A DNA stretch of 64,000 nt from Amyelois transitella (lineage: Eukaryota; Arthropoda; Insecta; Lepidoptera; Pyralidae), in the NCBI RefSeq assembly GCF_032362555.1, contig NC_083516.1:2257001-2321000 (forward strand), in the 5' to 3' direction. The first letter of the stretch is position 1. Every line of letters begins with the position of its first letter. The notes beneath the pieces were generated by a model. It saw nothing but the letters and a program-made list of their open reading frames with translations, was not told where the DNA came from and made no database searches. Of the stretch, positions 1 through 12,770 are shown in pieces. Both the position numbers and the translations under genes were made by a program.

Positions 1-403
1 AAGGTAACTGACCGCACTTCTTTCAAGAGCATTTGACATCACAGAGCTTTGAAATTACGCGATATGCCTTTTTATGTTGTTCTTTGTAATTGGGTACTTC
101 AAAAAGTTGTATGGCATCTCAGTCTTTTCGTGACTATCGGCTCTGTCTATCCCGTAAAGGATAAAGACATGATTATATGTGTGATATATGCTCTTTTTCT
201 ATGCTGAAACCTCTAAAGGAGTTTGAAATAATAGATATTGCTGTCCTACGTAAATAGAATTTGGCTTTTGGCACTATTAAATAGAGGTATTCTTCATATT
301 TCTCACAGATTTTGCTCGTTACATTTCATGTGTAACAAAATGTGTCAAATATATTATATTATTTGTTACATATAAGAAGCAAATGTCACGTCTTTATCCC
401 TTA

Positions 404-570
404 CAAACATACATCTTTATCCCGTACGGGGTAGACAGTGCCAACAGTCTTACAAAGACTGAAAGGCCACATTCAGCTTAAAGATGGAATTACGAGTAAT
501 TCTGACAGATTGCTAGCCCATCGCCTAAAAGTCGAATCCCTTAGTCGTGAGCAACTTTTAGCTAGCCCAT
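404..570 (-). mobile_element. CATA-tailed short element, truncated
   Basis: CATACATCTTTATCCCGTAC, GGGTAGACAGTGCCAACAGT and TAGCCCATCGCCTAAAAG. Only the 3' part of the element is present, and the last section (541-570) is rearranged. A shorter piece of the same tail lies at 138-187 in plus orientation. Confidence 0.7.
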
Positions 571-1117
571 CGACAAAGGGAAAATTTAAATATTTTCTAG
601 ATCCTTTTTGGTGCGAAACGTGCATTCTTTCCGTTTTTTGGAATTGTTAAAAATGTATTGCCGTGTATTTTTTTTTTCTAGATATATTCTGCATGTCGAG
701 TATTCGTGGTTTAAATTAATGATAACTGACCCTAAACAGAGACCGCTAATATGATCCCGCAGGCGTCATTTCGCGGCCTGGAATAATTGAACATATAATA
801 AGAGTAATTTAAAATGCCATCCAAACAAACCCTGTTATACGATTTTGTCGTCTACCTCACAGGGTATATAGACTTTGTTTGTATATAATGTAAAGATATT
901 CCATCAAGAAATTCCTATCTACCTGAAAGTAGCTACCTGAGTCTTGGTAACGGTATTGTAACATGAATATAAAATATCGAGAAACGCTTTAAATAACCAT
1001 AAAACGTGTTATGGACCCGTGAACCTTAAAATCCGATGGCCGTGGGAGGCAAGCGGTCGGGCAAGACGAAGTTAGTCGTAAATCTTTTGTAGAGATCTAA
1101 CTTCAGCCAATGTAATA

Positions 1118-1369
1118 CGTACATATCACGTCTATATCCCTTGCGGGGTAGACAGAGTGTCGAAAAGACTGAAAGGACACGTTCAGCTGTATGGTTTCAT
1201 AATGGAATAGAGATTCAAATAGTGACAGGTTGCCAGCCCATCGCCTAAAAGAGGAATCCTAAGTTTATAAGCCTATCCCTTAGTCGCCTTTTACGACATC
1301 CATGGGAAAGAGATGGAGTGGTCCTATTCTTTTTTGTAATAGTGCCGGGAACCACACCGGCAAATATGT
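1118..1369 (-). mobile_element. CATA-tailed short element, near full length
   Basis: The reverse complement runs from GGTTCCCGGCACTA through GGATGTCGTAAAAGGCGACT and GCGATGGGCTGGCAACCTGT to CTACCCCGCAAGGGATATAG and a CGTGATATGTA end. This is the commonest repeat in the window (over 30 copies or pieces). Full copies are about 245 bp, carry no polymerase III boxes that I can see, and end in TATG repeats. Confidence 0.82.
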
Positions 1370-1807
1370 ATGTATGTAAAAAATGCCTGTATAAGGAATA
1401 AGTTCGCCTCAACTTCAATTGGACCTGTATGTATTTCAATATTGAGTTGGAGAGCTGCCAGTTGTCGTCGGAGGTCGCTTAACGAGCGACACAACCTTTG
1501 TGATCCCATTCAATTCCGGCCCAAACTCCTTGGAGATACTCTGCAGTGGTTTATGAGTTATGGTACACGAATATTTCTTTTCTTGTATTTTGAATAAACA
1601 TGGGCAATTCCGATGTTAACGTTGATTCTAAACTCTTATCATTGGATCAATCAACATTGTTCACAATTATTAAAAAATTAACGTTATTAATGAATTTTAT
1701 CGTTGTTAATTTATTCTTTATCTGATCCGTTTTTTCCTAATATTTGTAAGTTTTTCTCAAATATAATTTTTATAATATTTATATTTTTTATACTTATATA
1801 CATACGT

Positions 1808-1837
1808 ATTTTTATACATACATGTATGTATAAAAAT
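1808..1837. repeat. 30-bp perfect palindrome
   Basis: Centred on ATACATACATGTATGTAT, flanked by T and A runs. It probably arose from facing CATA tails. Confidence 0.6.
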
Positions 1838-1861
1838 TATAAATTATAAAAAAATATTAAA

Positions 1862-1965
1862 AATCACGTCTATATCCCTTGCGGGTAGACAGAGCCAACA
1901 GTCTTGAAAAGACTGATAGGCCGCGTTCAGCTGTTTGGCATAATGATAGAATTGAGATAAAAATA
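1862..1965 (-). mobile_element. CATA-tailed short element, 3' fragment
   Basis: TCACGTCTATATCCCTTGCG to ATGATAGAATTGAGA, the tail-proximal 100 bp only. Confidence 0.7.
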
Positions 1966-2733
1966 TATTTTTATAATCATATAAAAATACTTTAAGATAA
2001 AATAGTTGCTCATTACATTTACCAATTTCATTTAGTTCCTTATTTTAAGTTCGTAGATTTTTAAAAATTTTACCCAACATAATCATACTATTAGTGTGAA
2101 CAATGTAATAAAAAATTTATCGTAAAAACAAGCTAGCTTCGAGTTTTTTTTTTTACCTAATCAATACTGTTTATACAAAATACAATGCATGCTGTTTTAC
2201 AATCCTATAGCCGTATGTGCGATCGCATTATTCTCTACAAACCAAAGGTCAAAGGGAAGTAGGCCAAGGTCTAGATGAATTTACAACACTGATAGCATTT
2301 CAAGCAAAATATACTTGTATGTTTATGTCCATCATTTATTATGCCCCGTGTGGTTTTGACAATTCAGAATAGAACTACTCCACATCTTTCCCGTGGATGT
2401 CGTAAAAGACGACATGTGTTCGCGATTTTGTTTAAATATAAAACTCATTCGGTTCACTACTGTCTTCATTTTTAATATCAAGAAATATAACAAAGATGAT
2501 ATATATGTATATACTAGATTTTTAATAATTTTTTTTGTTTAAAATTTTATGAAAATCGTTAGGTTTAATACGAGTATTTCCGTATAAAATCACATCTTTC
2601 CCGTTTTTTGACGCAATGTGATTTATGTGCACAGCTTGGGATTTTGTTGGCTTCAGTCAAACTAGGATCAAGTTATGCATACAAATTGCAGCCCTCTTTG
2701 GGTATAACATATCTTACGGGCGCTAGATGATAC

Positions 2734-3010
2734 AATCTATACTATATTATAAAGCTGAAGAGTTTGTTTTTTTGTTTGAACGCGCTAAACTCAGGAAGGT
2801 ACTGGTTCGAATTGAAAAATTCTTTTTGCGTTGAATAGGCCATTTATCGAGGAAGGCTTTTGTCTATATAATATCACGCTGCAACTATGAGGAGCAAAGA
2901 AATAATGGAATATGTGAAAAAAAAACCGGGAAAATTATTCATCCTTGAGGGCTTCAATGATGCCCAAAATAACTAATCCACGCGGACGAAGTCGCGGGCA
3001 CAGCTGGTTA
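2734..3010 (+). mobile_element. Non-autonomous Helitron (Lep1 type)
   Basis: It starts CTATACTATATTATAAAGCT, carries GAACGCGCTAAACTCAGGAA, and ends in the hairpin CGCGGACGAAGTCGCGGGC with a decayed AGCTGG in place of CTAG. Helitron ends of this kind are mobilised by rolling-circle Rep/helicase proteins supplied elsewhere; none is encoded here. Confidence 0.78.
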
Positions 3011-3286
3011 ATAATAAATACTGATGATGATTATATAATAAAATTCTCAATTACAAAAGGTCACGTTCTGTGGTCTGTAACGCAAATACCGATCGCATTT
3101 CCTATCCCGAATTATTTCTGGATCACAAAATAAGCGGGATTAGAACATTGGCTGTCCATTTAGTTTGTCATTACTGGTTAATCTATTTAGTCCCAATTTC
3201 CCACTTATATTCGGAATATAATTCTAAAATTGGTTGGAATATAATTAATTGGTTTCAATATTATATTGGTTTATTTATTTCACATA

Positions 3287-3460
3287 TCATCACGTCTATA
3301 TCCCTTGTGGTGTAGACAGAGCCAATAGTCTTTAAAATACTGAAAGGGCAAGTCCAGCTTTATTGTAACAGTGACTGGTTGCTAGCCCATCGCCCATCGT
3401 TAATTAGCAATTCCTTTAGTCGCCTTTAACGTCGTCCGTGGGAAACATAATGCAGAGGAA
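3287..3460 (-). mobile_element. CATA-tailed short element, truncated
   Basis: ATCACGTCTATATCCCTTGT to GTCGTCCGTGGGAAA, with an internal deletion after the GCTAGCCCATCGCC motif. Confidence 0.7.
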
Positions 3461-3500
3461 GTGTCGGAAACCTAACGACACTTATTTATTTATTCTTTAC

Positions 3501-4413
3501 TAGCTGTGCCCGCGACTTCGTCCGCGTGGAATAGTTATTTTGGGCATCATATTTATTTTTGCAAACATCCTCCTTGGCTTTATCAATTATAGCTGCTAAT
3601 TGCTATGCGACTTGGCGACGACTTGGCCCACATCATTACCCGCGACGGAACGGAGACCGTATATAGTGAGATAAGAGGCCTTTGCCCAGTAGTGGGATCT
3701 TACAGGCTGATACTTTACTTTACTTTAAAATAGTAATATCTTCTAAGATGTTCATTGAAATTAAGTGATATCAAAGACAGTTGTGTTTACAATTAAATAC
3801 TCATAATCAACAACAACGGTCACGCGTATTAGAAAGAACGCTGGTTCGCCGTATTAAATGTTTCGCTGCAAATTGCTTATAACGACTATATCTCAAAACC
3901 TATTCGTCTGATTTATATACTGTAAATGGCAATTTTAGTCTACATGAAAAGCCGAAAGTAATAAATATATTTATTTGGATAAGGATTAATACTGAATTAA
4001 AGAAAATTGGTTTCAAAATAACTTATGTTTATAATGAAAATTTAATCTTTAAAAATGAACATAAAAGTGGTTATTGTAAGTAAACCTTAAGAGATAGACA
4101 TATGCTCTCGCGGACTTTTTTGTGGCAAAAAATGAGTACTTCTCATCTTTAGTACATTGTTTTACTATATCTTTGTTGGTTTGCGGAGCGTTCGCGTGGA
4201 AAGCTCGCAGATGGCCGACTCATTCAACTTTCACCTGCATTGTTGACGTTTCCCGTAAGAAATCCGGGATAAAATGTAGCCTATAGCCTTCCTCGATAAA
4301 TAGACTATCTAACAGTGAAAGAATTATTTAAATCGGTTCAGTAGTTTCTGAGATTAGCGCGTTTAAACAAACAAACAAACAAAACAAACTCTTCAGCTTT
4401 ATAATATTAGTAT
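3501..4413 (-). mobile_element. Larger non-autonomous Helitron (0.9 kb)
   Basis: Minus orientation: the 3' end CTAGCTGTGCCCGCGACTTC is at 3501 and the 5' end (TTTATAATATTAGTATAGAT) near 4413. The interior holds a LINE-type tail (GAGGCCTTTGCCCAGTAGTG, about 3680) and an unrelated ~600-bp segment, so it has captured or been invaded by other DNA. Confidence 0.68.
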
Positions 4414-4599
4414 AGATTTACGCGCGATGGCTTGTTAGCGTATTTCATTTCATGTATAAGTTTGGTGTTTCTATACCGATTTCGATGTATCTTTTTTTAT
4501 TGAATAGGTATTTATATGAATTTTTAAGAATTACGAATGAGTATAATTGTTATTGGTATTATAAACGTCAGAGTATAGAAATATAATCAGAAATCTCCG

Positions 4600-5075
4600 A
4601 ACTGCTAAGCTATTAGGAATTACACGTGTTATTGTGAGTCAACCATAACAGATAGACTTATGCTGTCTTGGGATATTTTTTTAATAATTTTATTTAGAAT
4701 ATTTCCGTAATACATGGTTTCGCTGTAGCTTTAACCATTAAGGCTGCACACGCGACGGAAGCTTAAAAAATCAAGTAACTTCTCCCGTTTTCCCAACATT
4801 TACTTTCACTGCTCTACTCCTACTAATTGTAGCGTAATGAAAAGTATACTATAACCTGCTCAGGAGTATGAAGAATAACTGTACCAAGTTTCGTTAAAAT
4901 CCGTCAAGTAGTTTTTGTTTCTATAAAGAACATACAGACAGACAGACAGACAGACAAAAATTTTACTGATTGCATTTTTGGCATCAGTATCGATCACTAA
5001 TCACCCCCTGATAGTTATTTTGAAAATATATTCAATGTACAGAATTGACCTCTCTACAGATTTATTATAAGTATA
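4600..5075. repeat. Decayed interspersed repeat with a GACA microsatellite
   Basis: ACCAAGTTTCGTTAAAATCC and GTAGTTTTTGTTTCTATAAA precede (GACA)n at 4930-4957, then ATCGATCACTAATCACCCCC. The wording is that of common lepidopteran repeats; its family is unclear. Confidence 0.45.
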
Positions 5076-5142
5076 GAAGATTGTAACATTTACATTTTGT
5101 TACGTACAATAGGCGGACTTAATGCTAATAGCATCCTATCCT

Positions 5143-5352
5143 ATCCTACTACTATTATAAAGGCGAAAGTTTGTATGGATGTTTGTTACTCTTTCACGCA
5201 AAAACTACTGAACCGATTACCATGAAATGTATGTACCACGGTATGTAGGTAGCTGAAGACCCAGAATAACACATAGGCTACTTTTTATCCCAGAGTTCCC
5301 GCGGGATTGATAGGGTTTCCATGCGGACGAAGTCGCGGGCGGCATCTAGTTA
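5143..5352 (+). mobile_element. Non-autonomous Helitron (second subfamily)
   Basis: CCTACTACTATTATAAAGGC, ACTACTGAACCGATTACCAT, then GCGGACGAAGTCGCGGGCGG and CTAG. It is almost identical to the copies at 17551 and 29293. Confidence 0.82.
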
Positions 5353-6332
5353 TCTATAAATCTGTCATTGGGTGAAGCAAATGTTTGTTAGACGTGTTTT
5401 GTTTTCAAAGAATATTTTTGTCTTCAATCATTATCTACAAAACTCATACATATTGTCACGTCTATTATAACTTGCGGGGTAGACAGAGCCGTCAGTCTTC
5501 AACATTTTCTCTCATGACCTAACCGGAAATCGTACTCGGTACCACGCAATTAACAGTAATATTGTTCCAAAACGATGTGTTCTGAACCTTGAAGAAACAA
5601 AATGTACGAAAGCTACACGGAAGCATTTTCAGTTCTATTCTAAAAGAATTTGTACTATAAGTACGAGTTTGCACCGCTACGACGGGCTACGGCGTAGCAA
5701 CTCGTAGCATACGCTACGATTCGGGGCTACGAAATATTTCAATTATATGTTTTTTTTTACTCGCCTGCCAGAATGAAGTAGTATTTTTACGATTTGCGAG
5801 TGTCTAATACATACTAATAATTAAAATGTGAAAGTTTGTTTGTTTGTTAGTCTATCACGTCAAAACTAGTAAACTGGTCACTATGAAAATTTGCACACGT
5901 ACATATCCTGTGGAGTACGGAGAAGGAATTGAGGTACTTTTCACGCAGCGTAGTAGTCGATATTTTGCTTGACTTCGGTTAACAGTTCTGGGTTCAATAA
6001 CTCGTCAAGTTGCGATGGAATAATATAAGCTCAGTATTAAATATAAGAACGTAACCACTTTGCACTAAAATTATCATTTTTCAATGTTTAATCATTCCCC
6101 TTAGCCGCTCTTACGAATTTGGTCAGCCAATTAACTGAACTAGGCTCTTTAAACTTTACGAGACTTTTGGCTCTGTCTACCTCGTAAGAGATGATTATAT
6201 GTTACGTACACAATTAATCAATACCATTTAATGTCAGAAATTTCACATAAACAGTGCACAAAATAGCACAATGCATTCGAAATGGCATGGCATTGACCTG
6301 AATTCGCTTCCAATCGACATCGCCCAAACCTA

Positions 6333-6600
6333 TCTATACTAATATTACAAAGCTGAAGAGTTTGTTTGTTTGAACGCGCTAATCTCAGAAACTACTGGTT
6401 CGAATTGAAAAATTCTTTTTGGGTTGAATAGACCATTTATTGAAGAAGGCTTTGGGCTTTATAACATCACGCTGCAACTATAATAGTGCAAAGAAATAAT
6501 GGAAAATGTAAAAAAATGGGGAAAATTATTCATCCTTGAGGGCTTCAATAATGCCCAAAATAACTTTTCCGCGCGGACGGAGTTGCGGGCACAGCTAGTA
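6333..6600 (+). mobile_element. Non-autonomous Helitron (Lep1 type)
   Basis: CTATACTAATATTACAAAGC to GGACGGAGTTGCGGGCACAG and CTAG, full length. Confidence 0.8.
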
Positions 6601-7780
6601 TATATATATAAGAGATATTTGAAAATATAATCGTCCTGGATCACATAGTCCGTGTGGTTACCTAGTTCCGGGTCTTATGCCAGGAGGAAAAAGTAGATAT
6701 CTGTCTAAGGAACCATAGACAACGGAATTTTCCATAGCTTAAAAGCTACGAGGAAAGTTGGAAGCTTCACTAAGTGTATTTTGTAATGACGCCTCGAGAG
6801 CTCTTTGAGTGGACATTTTCGGGTTAAACTTCTTTTAAAAGCCTACCTTTTTACCACTTTTTTATGAAATCTGTTTTTATTTTTGATGTGATTACTATAC
6901 TAGCTGTTGCTCTTAACTTTGTTTGTGTTCGTTTTTTTTAATTAGACTTAATAGCTGGATTTAACTAGGGAATATTTTTGTACCTAATTCTTTGTAGTTT
7001 GCGAAAGAGTAAAAATCTTCAGATTTAGCTCTTTTTATTTAATCTTTCCCTGATAACTCAGTCGATTAGTCAGTCAGTATCCTCTTTTATATGTATGTTT
7101 AAATAAAAACATTGATATGCTCGCGAACGAGTTATGGCTGGTGGACAATATAATATCAACTTTTTCAAAGAGACTTTACGTGTTGGATCTATATTCCAAG
7201 CAAAACTCTCAGAAATGCAAGTCTTTGCAATTTGAGTATAAAGTATAGACCCATGACGTCCTCAGTGAAAAACTAGTAAAAGTTAAAAAAAAAAAATTTA
7301 TTTCTGTCAAAAAAGGTCCATTATAATGTTATTTTAAAACTAGTGAGAAGTGCGCACAAATACATGTCAAAACATTGTGATATTCCAAATTCAAAATGTT
7401 TATTCATTATTATTATGGGACATCTGGACCATTGCCTCATATTATTTTAATTATCACATCCACGCTGGGTATCGAACCCAGATCCCAGGCATATAAACAA
7501 CTAGGCACAGGAGAGAGGTCAACAAACATTATCTGCTGACCTATATTCTGTTACCTTTACACTTTAAACGAAGCCGTGAAATCGTATTGAATCATAAAAT
7601 TTCAGTTTGCGAGGAAAAGCTATTAAAATAAAAAGTAATAAAATTACTTTTTATAATTTTGATGAGGATAAATTTTTTTATCGATAAAAGTCTCTAAAGC
7701 GTTACCATATTTTTAAATATATTTTAATGTCTATTTTATTTTGTGAAATATGTGGTACTTATTTATTATCTAGCTGTTTC
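6601..7780. other. No gene seen; AT-rich sequence
   Basis: Only short chance frames and one stretch (7400-7510) resembling a degraded tRNA-type SINE head (GGGTATCGAACCCAGATCCC). Confidence 0.5.
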
Positions 7781-7907
7781 CCAATGAATTGATGGTCCGG
7801 GAATTTAAAAGTCTATCACATTATTCCTTATCTAACTGCGATAACATTTCCATCTGTTGTTCACAGTTAACTTTACATATTATAAACATAATGTGTTCAA
7901 CGAATTT

Positions 7908-8077
7908 ATCATTTCACATCTTGTTGACATACAAACATGACAGGGTGTGGTCGAAAATCGACGCGGACCGGAAAGTTATATATTATTAAGGAATTATGAT
8001 GATCAATCAATCAATCATTTCACATCTTGTTGACACACAAATAAGTCAGGGTGTGGTCAAAAATCGACGCGAAACGG
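7908..8077 (+). repeat. Imperfect direct repeat, 106-bp spacing
   Basis: ATCATTTCACATCTTGTTGA ... GGGTGTGGTCGAAAATCGACGCG occurs at 7908-7971 and again at 8014-8076 with a few changes. The second copy is followed by a GC-richer 100 bp. Confidence 0.7.
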
Positions 8078-9255
8078 TCACGGATAGCAACCCACGCACA
8101 ACCTGTAGAGTGGCGCACCTGTTACATCTGTGCACGTCACAACACTCGCTACAGCCTGTATATACTGCACTTTCTGTTCTCTATTTAAATTTTAAATTAT
8201 GTTAAATGCCAGTGTTAAAAGTTTTTTTTTTATTTTAAAAAGTATTTTTTTATTTTTATTATTCACCTTTTTGGTGGTTATTTTTTTCTATAGGTAATTA
8301 ATATTTAAATGTACTCACCCTTCTCATCACCCGGATAGAAAACGATGAAGTCTTCATGTTTATCTTTTCTTATTTTATTTACACTTTATTTAAAAAATAT
8401 ATCACTACACTTACAGCGAATAGGACACGCGTATCTGTAATATACGAGATATATTGCAAAATGTAAACTGCACAAATATTGTGTACAAAAAATAATGTGT
8501 GTATGTATGTATTTTTGTATGTAAATTAGTTAGTACGTCAGGTTGAGCGGGCTACCCTCGGGACGGCATATACGCGACTGCTTACTTTCCCTGCTAGGAA
8601 GAGGGTGAAAAGGACATACAATTTTCTGAAACCTTACGGTCCTAACTGCAAACTTTACTGCGCAAACATATACTTTAAATTAACAGTGCTAAGGTTGAAT
8701 TTCAATTGCGATATATAATGGACTTTTGAAGGATATGTATCACTGTCTTGCTCTCGCATTCGTCTGGTTGGATAAAACAGATACTGAATTGAATTTATGC
8801 CTCCACCAGCATGTTCGACATCCCTAGCGAATTCGCGAAGGATTTCAGCGCGTAGCATCCATTACGTTAATTTAATACCGAAATTGTTATTGATAGCTTA
8901 ACGACCAGTAATGGATAGGTAACATGTTTTAATTGCTCGTAAATAAAACAGTATAGGAGCAATATGTTGTGGTAATATGCTGCTTCGTGGAAAATTATAA
9001 GTTATCTGGAAAATAGTGTGATTATGATAGATATTGATAGATTTGCAGTATATGTTACTATAGAGTTAACGTAACAACAAGACTTTTAAATTTATTATCT
9101 TAAGGTGATAGTTCTTAAAAGAATATAATTTTTAAAAGATGAGTTACTCTCACATGTGTATTGTAATAAATATTTTTTATGACAAGAATAATAAATTGAC
9201 AGCCAAATTGCTCATAAAGTGTACTTAGCAAATATTACTCGTATATTATAAACAA

Positions 9256-9495
9256 ACGGCCTCTGTGGCGCAGCGGTAGTACGCTTGTCTGTGACACCAG
9301 AGGTCCCGGGTTCGAATCCCAGCCAGGGCATGATGAGAAAAGAACTTTTTCTTATTGGCCTGGGTCTTGGATGTTTATTTATATAAGTACTTATTTATTA
9401 TATTATAAAATACAGTATCGTTGAGTTAGTATCTCGTAACACAAGTCTCGAACTTACTTCGAGGCTAACTCAATCAGTGTAATTTGTCCCAAAAA
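9256..9495 (+). mobile_element. tRNA-derived SINE (family 1), near full length
   Basis: The 5' end has a polymerase III A-box-like TGGCGCAGCGGTAGTACGC and B-box GGTTCGAATCCC. The body continues GATGAGAAAAGAACTTTTTC and GGCCTGGGTCTTGGATGTTT, and the 3' part ends GTGTAATTTGTCCC with an A-rich tail. It resembles the HaSE-type SINEs of moths. The tRNA-like part has lost tRNA folding beyond the boxes, so it is not a tRNA gene. Confidence 0.82.
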
Positions 9496-9611
9496 AATAA
9501 AAAATAATAATAAAATAAATACAATAAATATATATATTATAAACTAGCATTTGCGCGGGGGTTTCCCTCCTGTGGGAAATCCAGAAAAAAGTAGTCTTGA
9601 ATACGCATAAT

Positions 9612-10025
9612 ATAATTCCATCACAGCTGAACGTGGCCTTTCAATCTTTTCAAGACTGTTGGCTCTGTTTACCATCTACAAGGGATATAGACACGATAAC
9701 ATGAATGTATGTTACTACTAAATTACAAAACTTAGTTAAGTTACTATGTCTCAAACAACAACAAAACAAACGTTTCTGTACACATTCAGTGCAAAAAGAT
9801 CGCTGAGTTATGACCATTTCGACTTGTTACAGCACACCTGTGTTCGTTTTAAGGATTTGTAATTGTTATACACACAAATAGTCACATCTATATCCCTTGC
9901 TTTGTAGACAGAGCCAACAGTCTTTAAAAGGCTGATAGGCTACTTTCTAGGCTTGATGATAGAATTGAGATTCAAATAGAGATAGGATGGTACGAGTAGG
10001 CCATCGCCTAAAAGAAGAATCCTAT
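9612..10025. mobile_element. Two CATA-tailed short-element fragments in opposite orientation
   Basis: 9612-9712 (plus) reads AGCTGAACGTGGCCTTTCAA to GATATAGACACGATAACATG. 9880-10025 (minus) reads GTCACATCTATATCCCTTGC to CATCGCCTAAAAGAAGAATC. Both are tail-proximal parts. Confidence 0.68.
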
Positions 10026-10307
10026 TTGTTTGTATTTGTAGCACTGTTTAATAAACATTTTATTTATCTATCTATCTATCAAAAAACAACGGAATAGGTA
10101 TATAACTAAGCGAAATTTCCTCCCATGGACTACACCAGAATATTCTCCGGCCCATACGAGAGCGTACCATGTATCGTTCAGATAATAAATGGTCTCGTAC
10201 GCAGCGCAAAATAGGACCCTAGAGAAAAAAAATATATGTTTCCTTTGTCTACAAGCATAAAGCAACGTATTTCATCCTGGGAGAAATTTACTTGCAATAT
10301 ACATATA

Positions 10308-10533
10308 CGGGATGTAAATAAATATATACGGGACAAATTACACTGATTGAGTTAGCCTCGAAGTAAGTTAGAAACTTATGTTACGAGGTACTAACTCAAC
10401 TCTACTCGTACTATATTTTATATATTACCGGCCAGGGGATGGTGTTTTTTCTCATCATGCCCTGGCCGGGATTCGAACCCGGTACCTCCGATGACAAGGA
10501 CAAGCGTACTACCGCTGCGCCACAGAGGCCGTC
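10308..10533 (-). mobile_element. tRNA-derived SINE (family 1)
   Basis: Minus-strand copy of the family seen at 9256. It ends with GGGACAAATTACACTGATTG on the left and the A-box (CGCTGCGCCACAGAGGCCG) on the right, with B-box GGGATTCGAACCC. The length is nearly the same. Confidence 0.82.
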
Positions 10534-11404
10534 AATGAATGCAATAAAACCTTCCATTACTGAGTGACTGACAGAGAAGATCCCAAGTTGGTCCGTTCCC
10601 TTGGTTGGCTTTTACATCTTCACGAGAAGAGAACAGCTGGCACATACTATCGGTAGGACTTGATTGAATAAATGGTTTTTTTTTTCGAGTCTTGCAATAT
10701 GGCTGACAAAAAAATCTTAGACGCGTCATATCACGTCATGTCACGGTATCAACTAATATATATTAATGCTAAAGTAAATTTGTTTGTTTATTACTTGCTT
10801 ACAATTAAACTTTTAAAACGATGACAATTTTTATGAAACTTGGTACAAATATAGTTTAGGTCTTGGATAAAGACCTAAACTTTATTTATTTAAAGACTAC
10901 TTTCTTGATAACTCCTACTTATAACGACCGACCAAAAGCTATTTGAGATGTAAAATATATTTTCCAGGCATTGTAATCTGATATACGGTTGACTGCACTT
11001 TCATAAAAGTACTTTTATAAATATATCAGTACTTACACGTTTTTGCTCGCCTGCAAGAAATGAAGATTTTTGTCAGATATTGCGGACACTAACAAAGTTG
11101 CCTTACATAGTCTTATATAATATTTTCGTTCGTCCGCCCGTGAAACTACCAATTTGTTCAAGAATTCACAATAGTTAGTGGTTTTCATGTTTGTTTTGTA
11201 AGAAATATTTACTTGGTTTAGTACAAATTCGTGAAGTTATTTCTATGATAGAAAATACTTTACGTATTTTGTTTGATTCTAAATTAATCCTTTAATAAAA
11301 TGAAAGGTTGGTATTTAATAAAGTACATATTTTTCAGAGAAAGTTTCTTAATAAATAATATTAGTGATTGATTTATGAGTTGTAAATGGGATTATAAACC
11401 TTTT

Positions 11405-11545
11405 TTGGTTTCCGGCACTTATACAAAAAGAATAGGACCGCTCCATCTCTCGCCCATATCGTAAAAGGCGACTAAGGGATAAGCTTATAAATATGATATT
11501 CTTTTTTAGACGAGGGGCTGGAGACCTGTCAATGACTCTATTTTC
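11405..11545 (+). mobile_element. CATA-tailed short element, 5' half
   Basis: GGTTTCCGGCACTTATACAA, GAATAGGACCGCTCCATCTC and GGCGACTAAGGGATAAGCTT. The tail half is missing. Confidence 0.68.
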
Positions 11546-11784
11546 TCTATGATGTTCACTGGAAAAGTAGAATCGATCATTTTTTAAGCCGAAAATATAC
11601 TGTACCTTATCTATTTGTGCCTTAAATAGGTTTTTTATGAAACTGCATAATGAATCTTGTTTATTACCTCTAAGTCCTCCAGTTCAAAAAGGAAACTGCA
11701 CGCTATTTAGATATGTACTTACTTTGTATGCTATAAGGGTAACCCTTGACTAAGCAGTAAATGGAAAATGAACTCTTTCTGATT

Positions 11785-11895
11785 GACTTCGGTCTTGCTT
11801 ATTTATCTATAAAAGTATTTATAATAAAATATATTATCGTTGAGTAAGTAACCACAAGCAAGTCTTAAACTTGATCTGTGTGATTTGTTCCATAT
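11785..11895 (+). mobile_element. tRNA-derived SINE (family 1), 5'-truncated and decayed
   Basis: CTTCGGTCTTGCTTATTTAT and TATATTATCGTTGAGTAAGT correspond to the 3' half of family 1. No A or B box remains. Confidence 0.55.
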
Positions 11896-12129
11896 GCAAT
11901 TATTTATGTGTATAAAAATAATTTTAGGAAATTCTAGTTTGTACTGGTTAGAAATTCGGTATGAACAATACTTTTTGGCATTTAAAACGCTCAAAGGCAG
12001 CTAATCAGCGGGTCATTGCACGACCATGTGTAACAACCGCAGAGGCCTTCGCTAACGGAATTTATATGGTAATGAACTAAGGCTTTTGTAACTTATTAAT
12101 TTTGTGCTGAAACAGTCGATCAAAACAGC

Positions 12130-12375
12130 CTTGTGGTTCCCGGCACCAATAAATAGAATAGGACCACTCCATCTCATTCCCATGGATGTCGTAAAAGGCG
12201 ACTAAGGGATAGGCTTACAAACTTGTGAATCTTCTTTTAGGCGATGGGCAAGCAAACTTTCACTATTTGAATCTCAATTCTATCTTAAAGCCAAATAGCT
12301 GAACGAGGCCTATCAGTCCTACAAGACTGTTGGCTCTGTCTACCTCGCAAGGGACATGTCTTGATGAATGCATGA
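12130..12375 (+). mobile_element. CATA-tailed short element, near full length
   Basis: TTGTGGTTCCCGGCACCAAT to CTACCTCGCAAGGGACATGT with a short ATGAATGCATGAATG end. Confidence 0.78.
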
Positions 12376-12599
12376 ATGACAGGTTATTTTAGCTTCTCGC
12401 CTTGAAATAAAAATAATATGTTTATTAATATTAGAATAATATAATATGCGGGACAAAACAAATAATTTTAAATGTTATCCATTACATATAATGTAGCAGT
12501 AAAAATTGTTTTGAACATAAATTTAACCGGAACCTTCTTGGATACTCGCGATGCTCTCCCAACAAACCCAAGATAGCGTTTTCAATTCACTAACACTAG

Positions 12600-12770
12600 A
12601 AGTCTACCTGCCCTGTCTACCCCGCAAGGGATATAGACGTGATAATATGTATGGATGTATGTATATAATGACTACAACCTTTATTAAGTCTTGTTTACAT
12701 TAAATATACATGGATGTATGTATATAATGACTAGGTACATCCTTTATTAAGTCTTGTTTACATTAAAATT
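12600..12770 (+). repeat. CATA-element tail followed by a 60-bp tandem duplication
   Basis: CTACCCCGCAAGGGATATAG and CGTGATAATATG form the element tail. Then a unit ending CTTTATTAAGTCTTGTTTAC occurs twice (about 12650-12706 and 12708-12766), each with GGATGTATGTATATAATGAC. Confidence 0.72.

Noticed and set aside
9257..9330. Possible tRNA gene (A- and B-box-like sequences)
   Set aside because: It does not fold as a cloverleaf and continues into a SINE body repeated at 10308 and 32620; it is the head of a tRNA-derived SINE.
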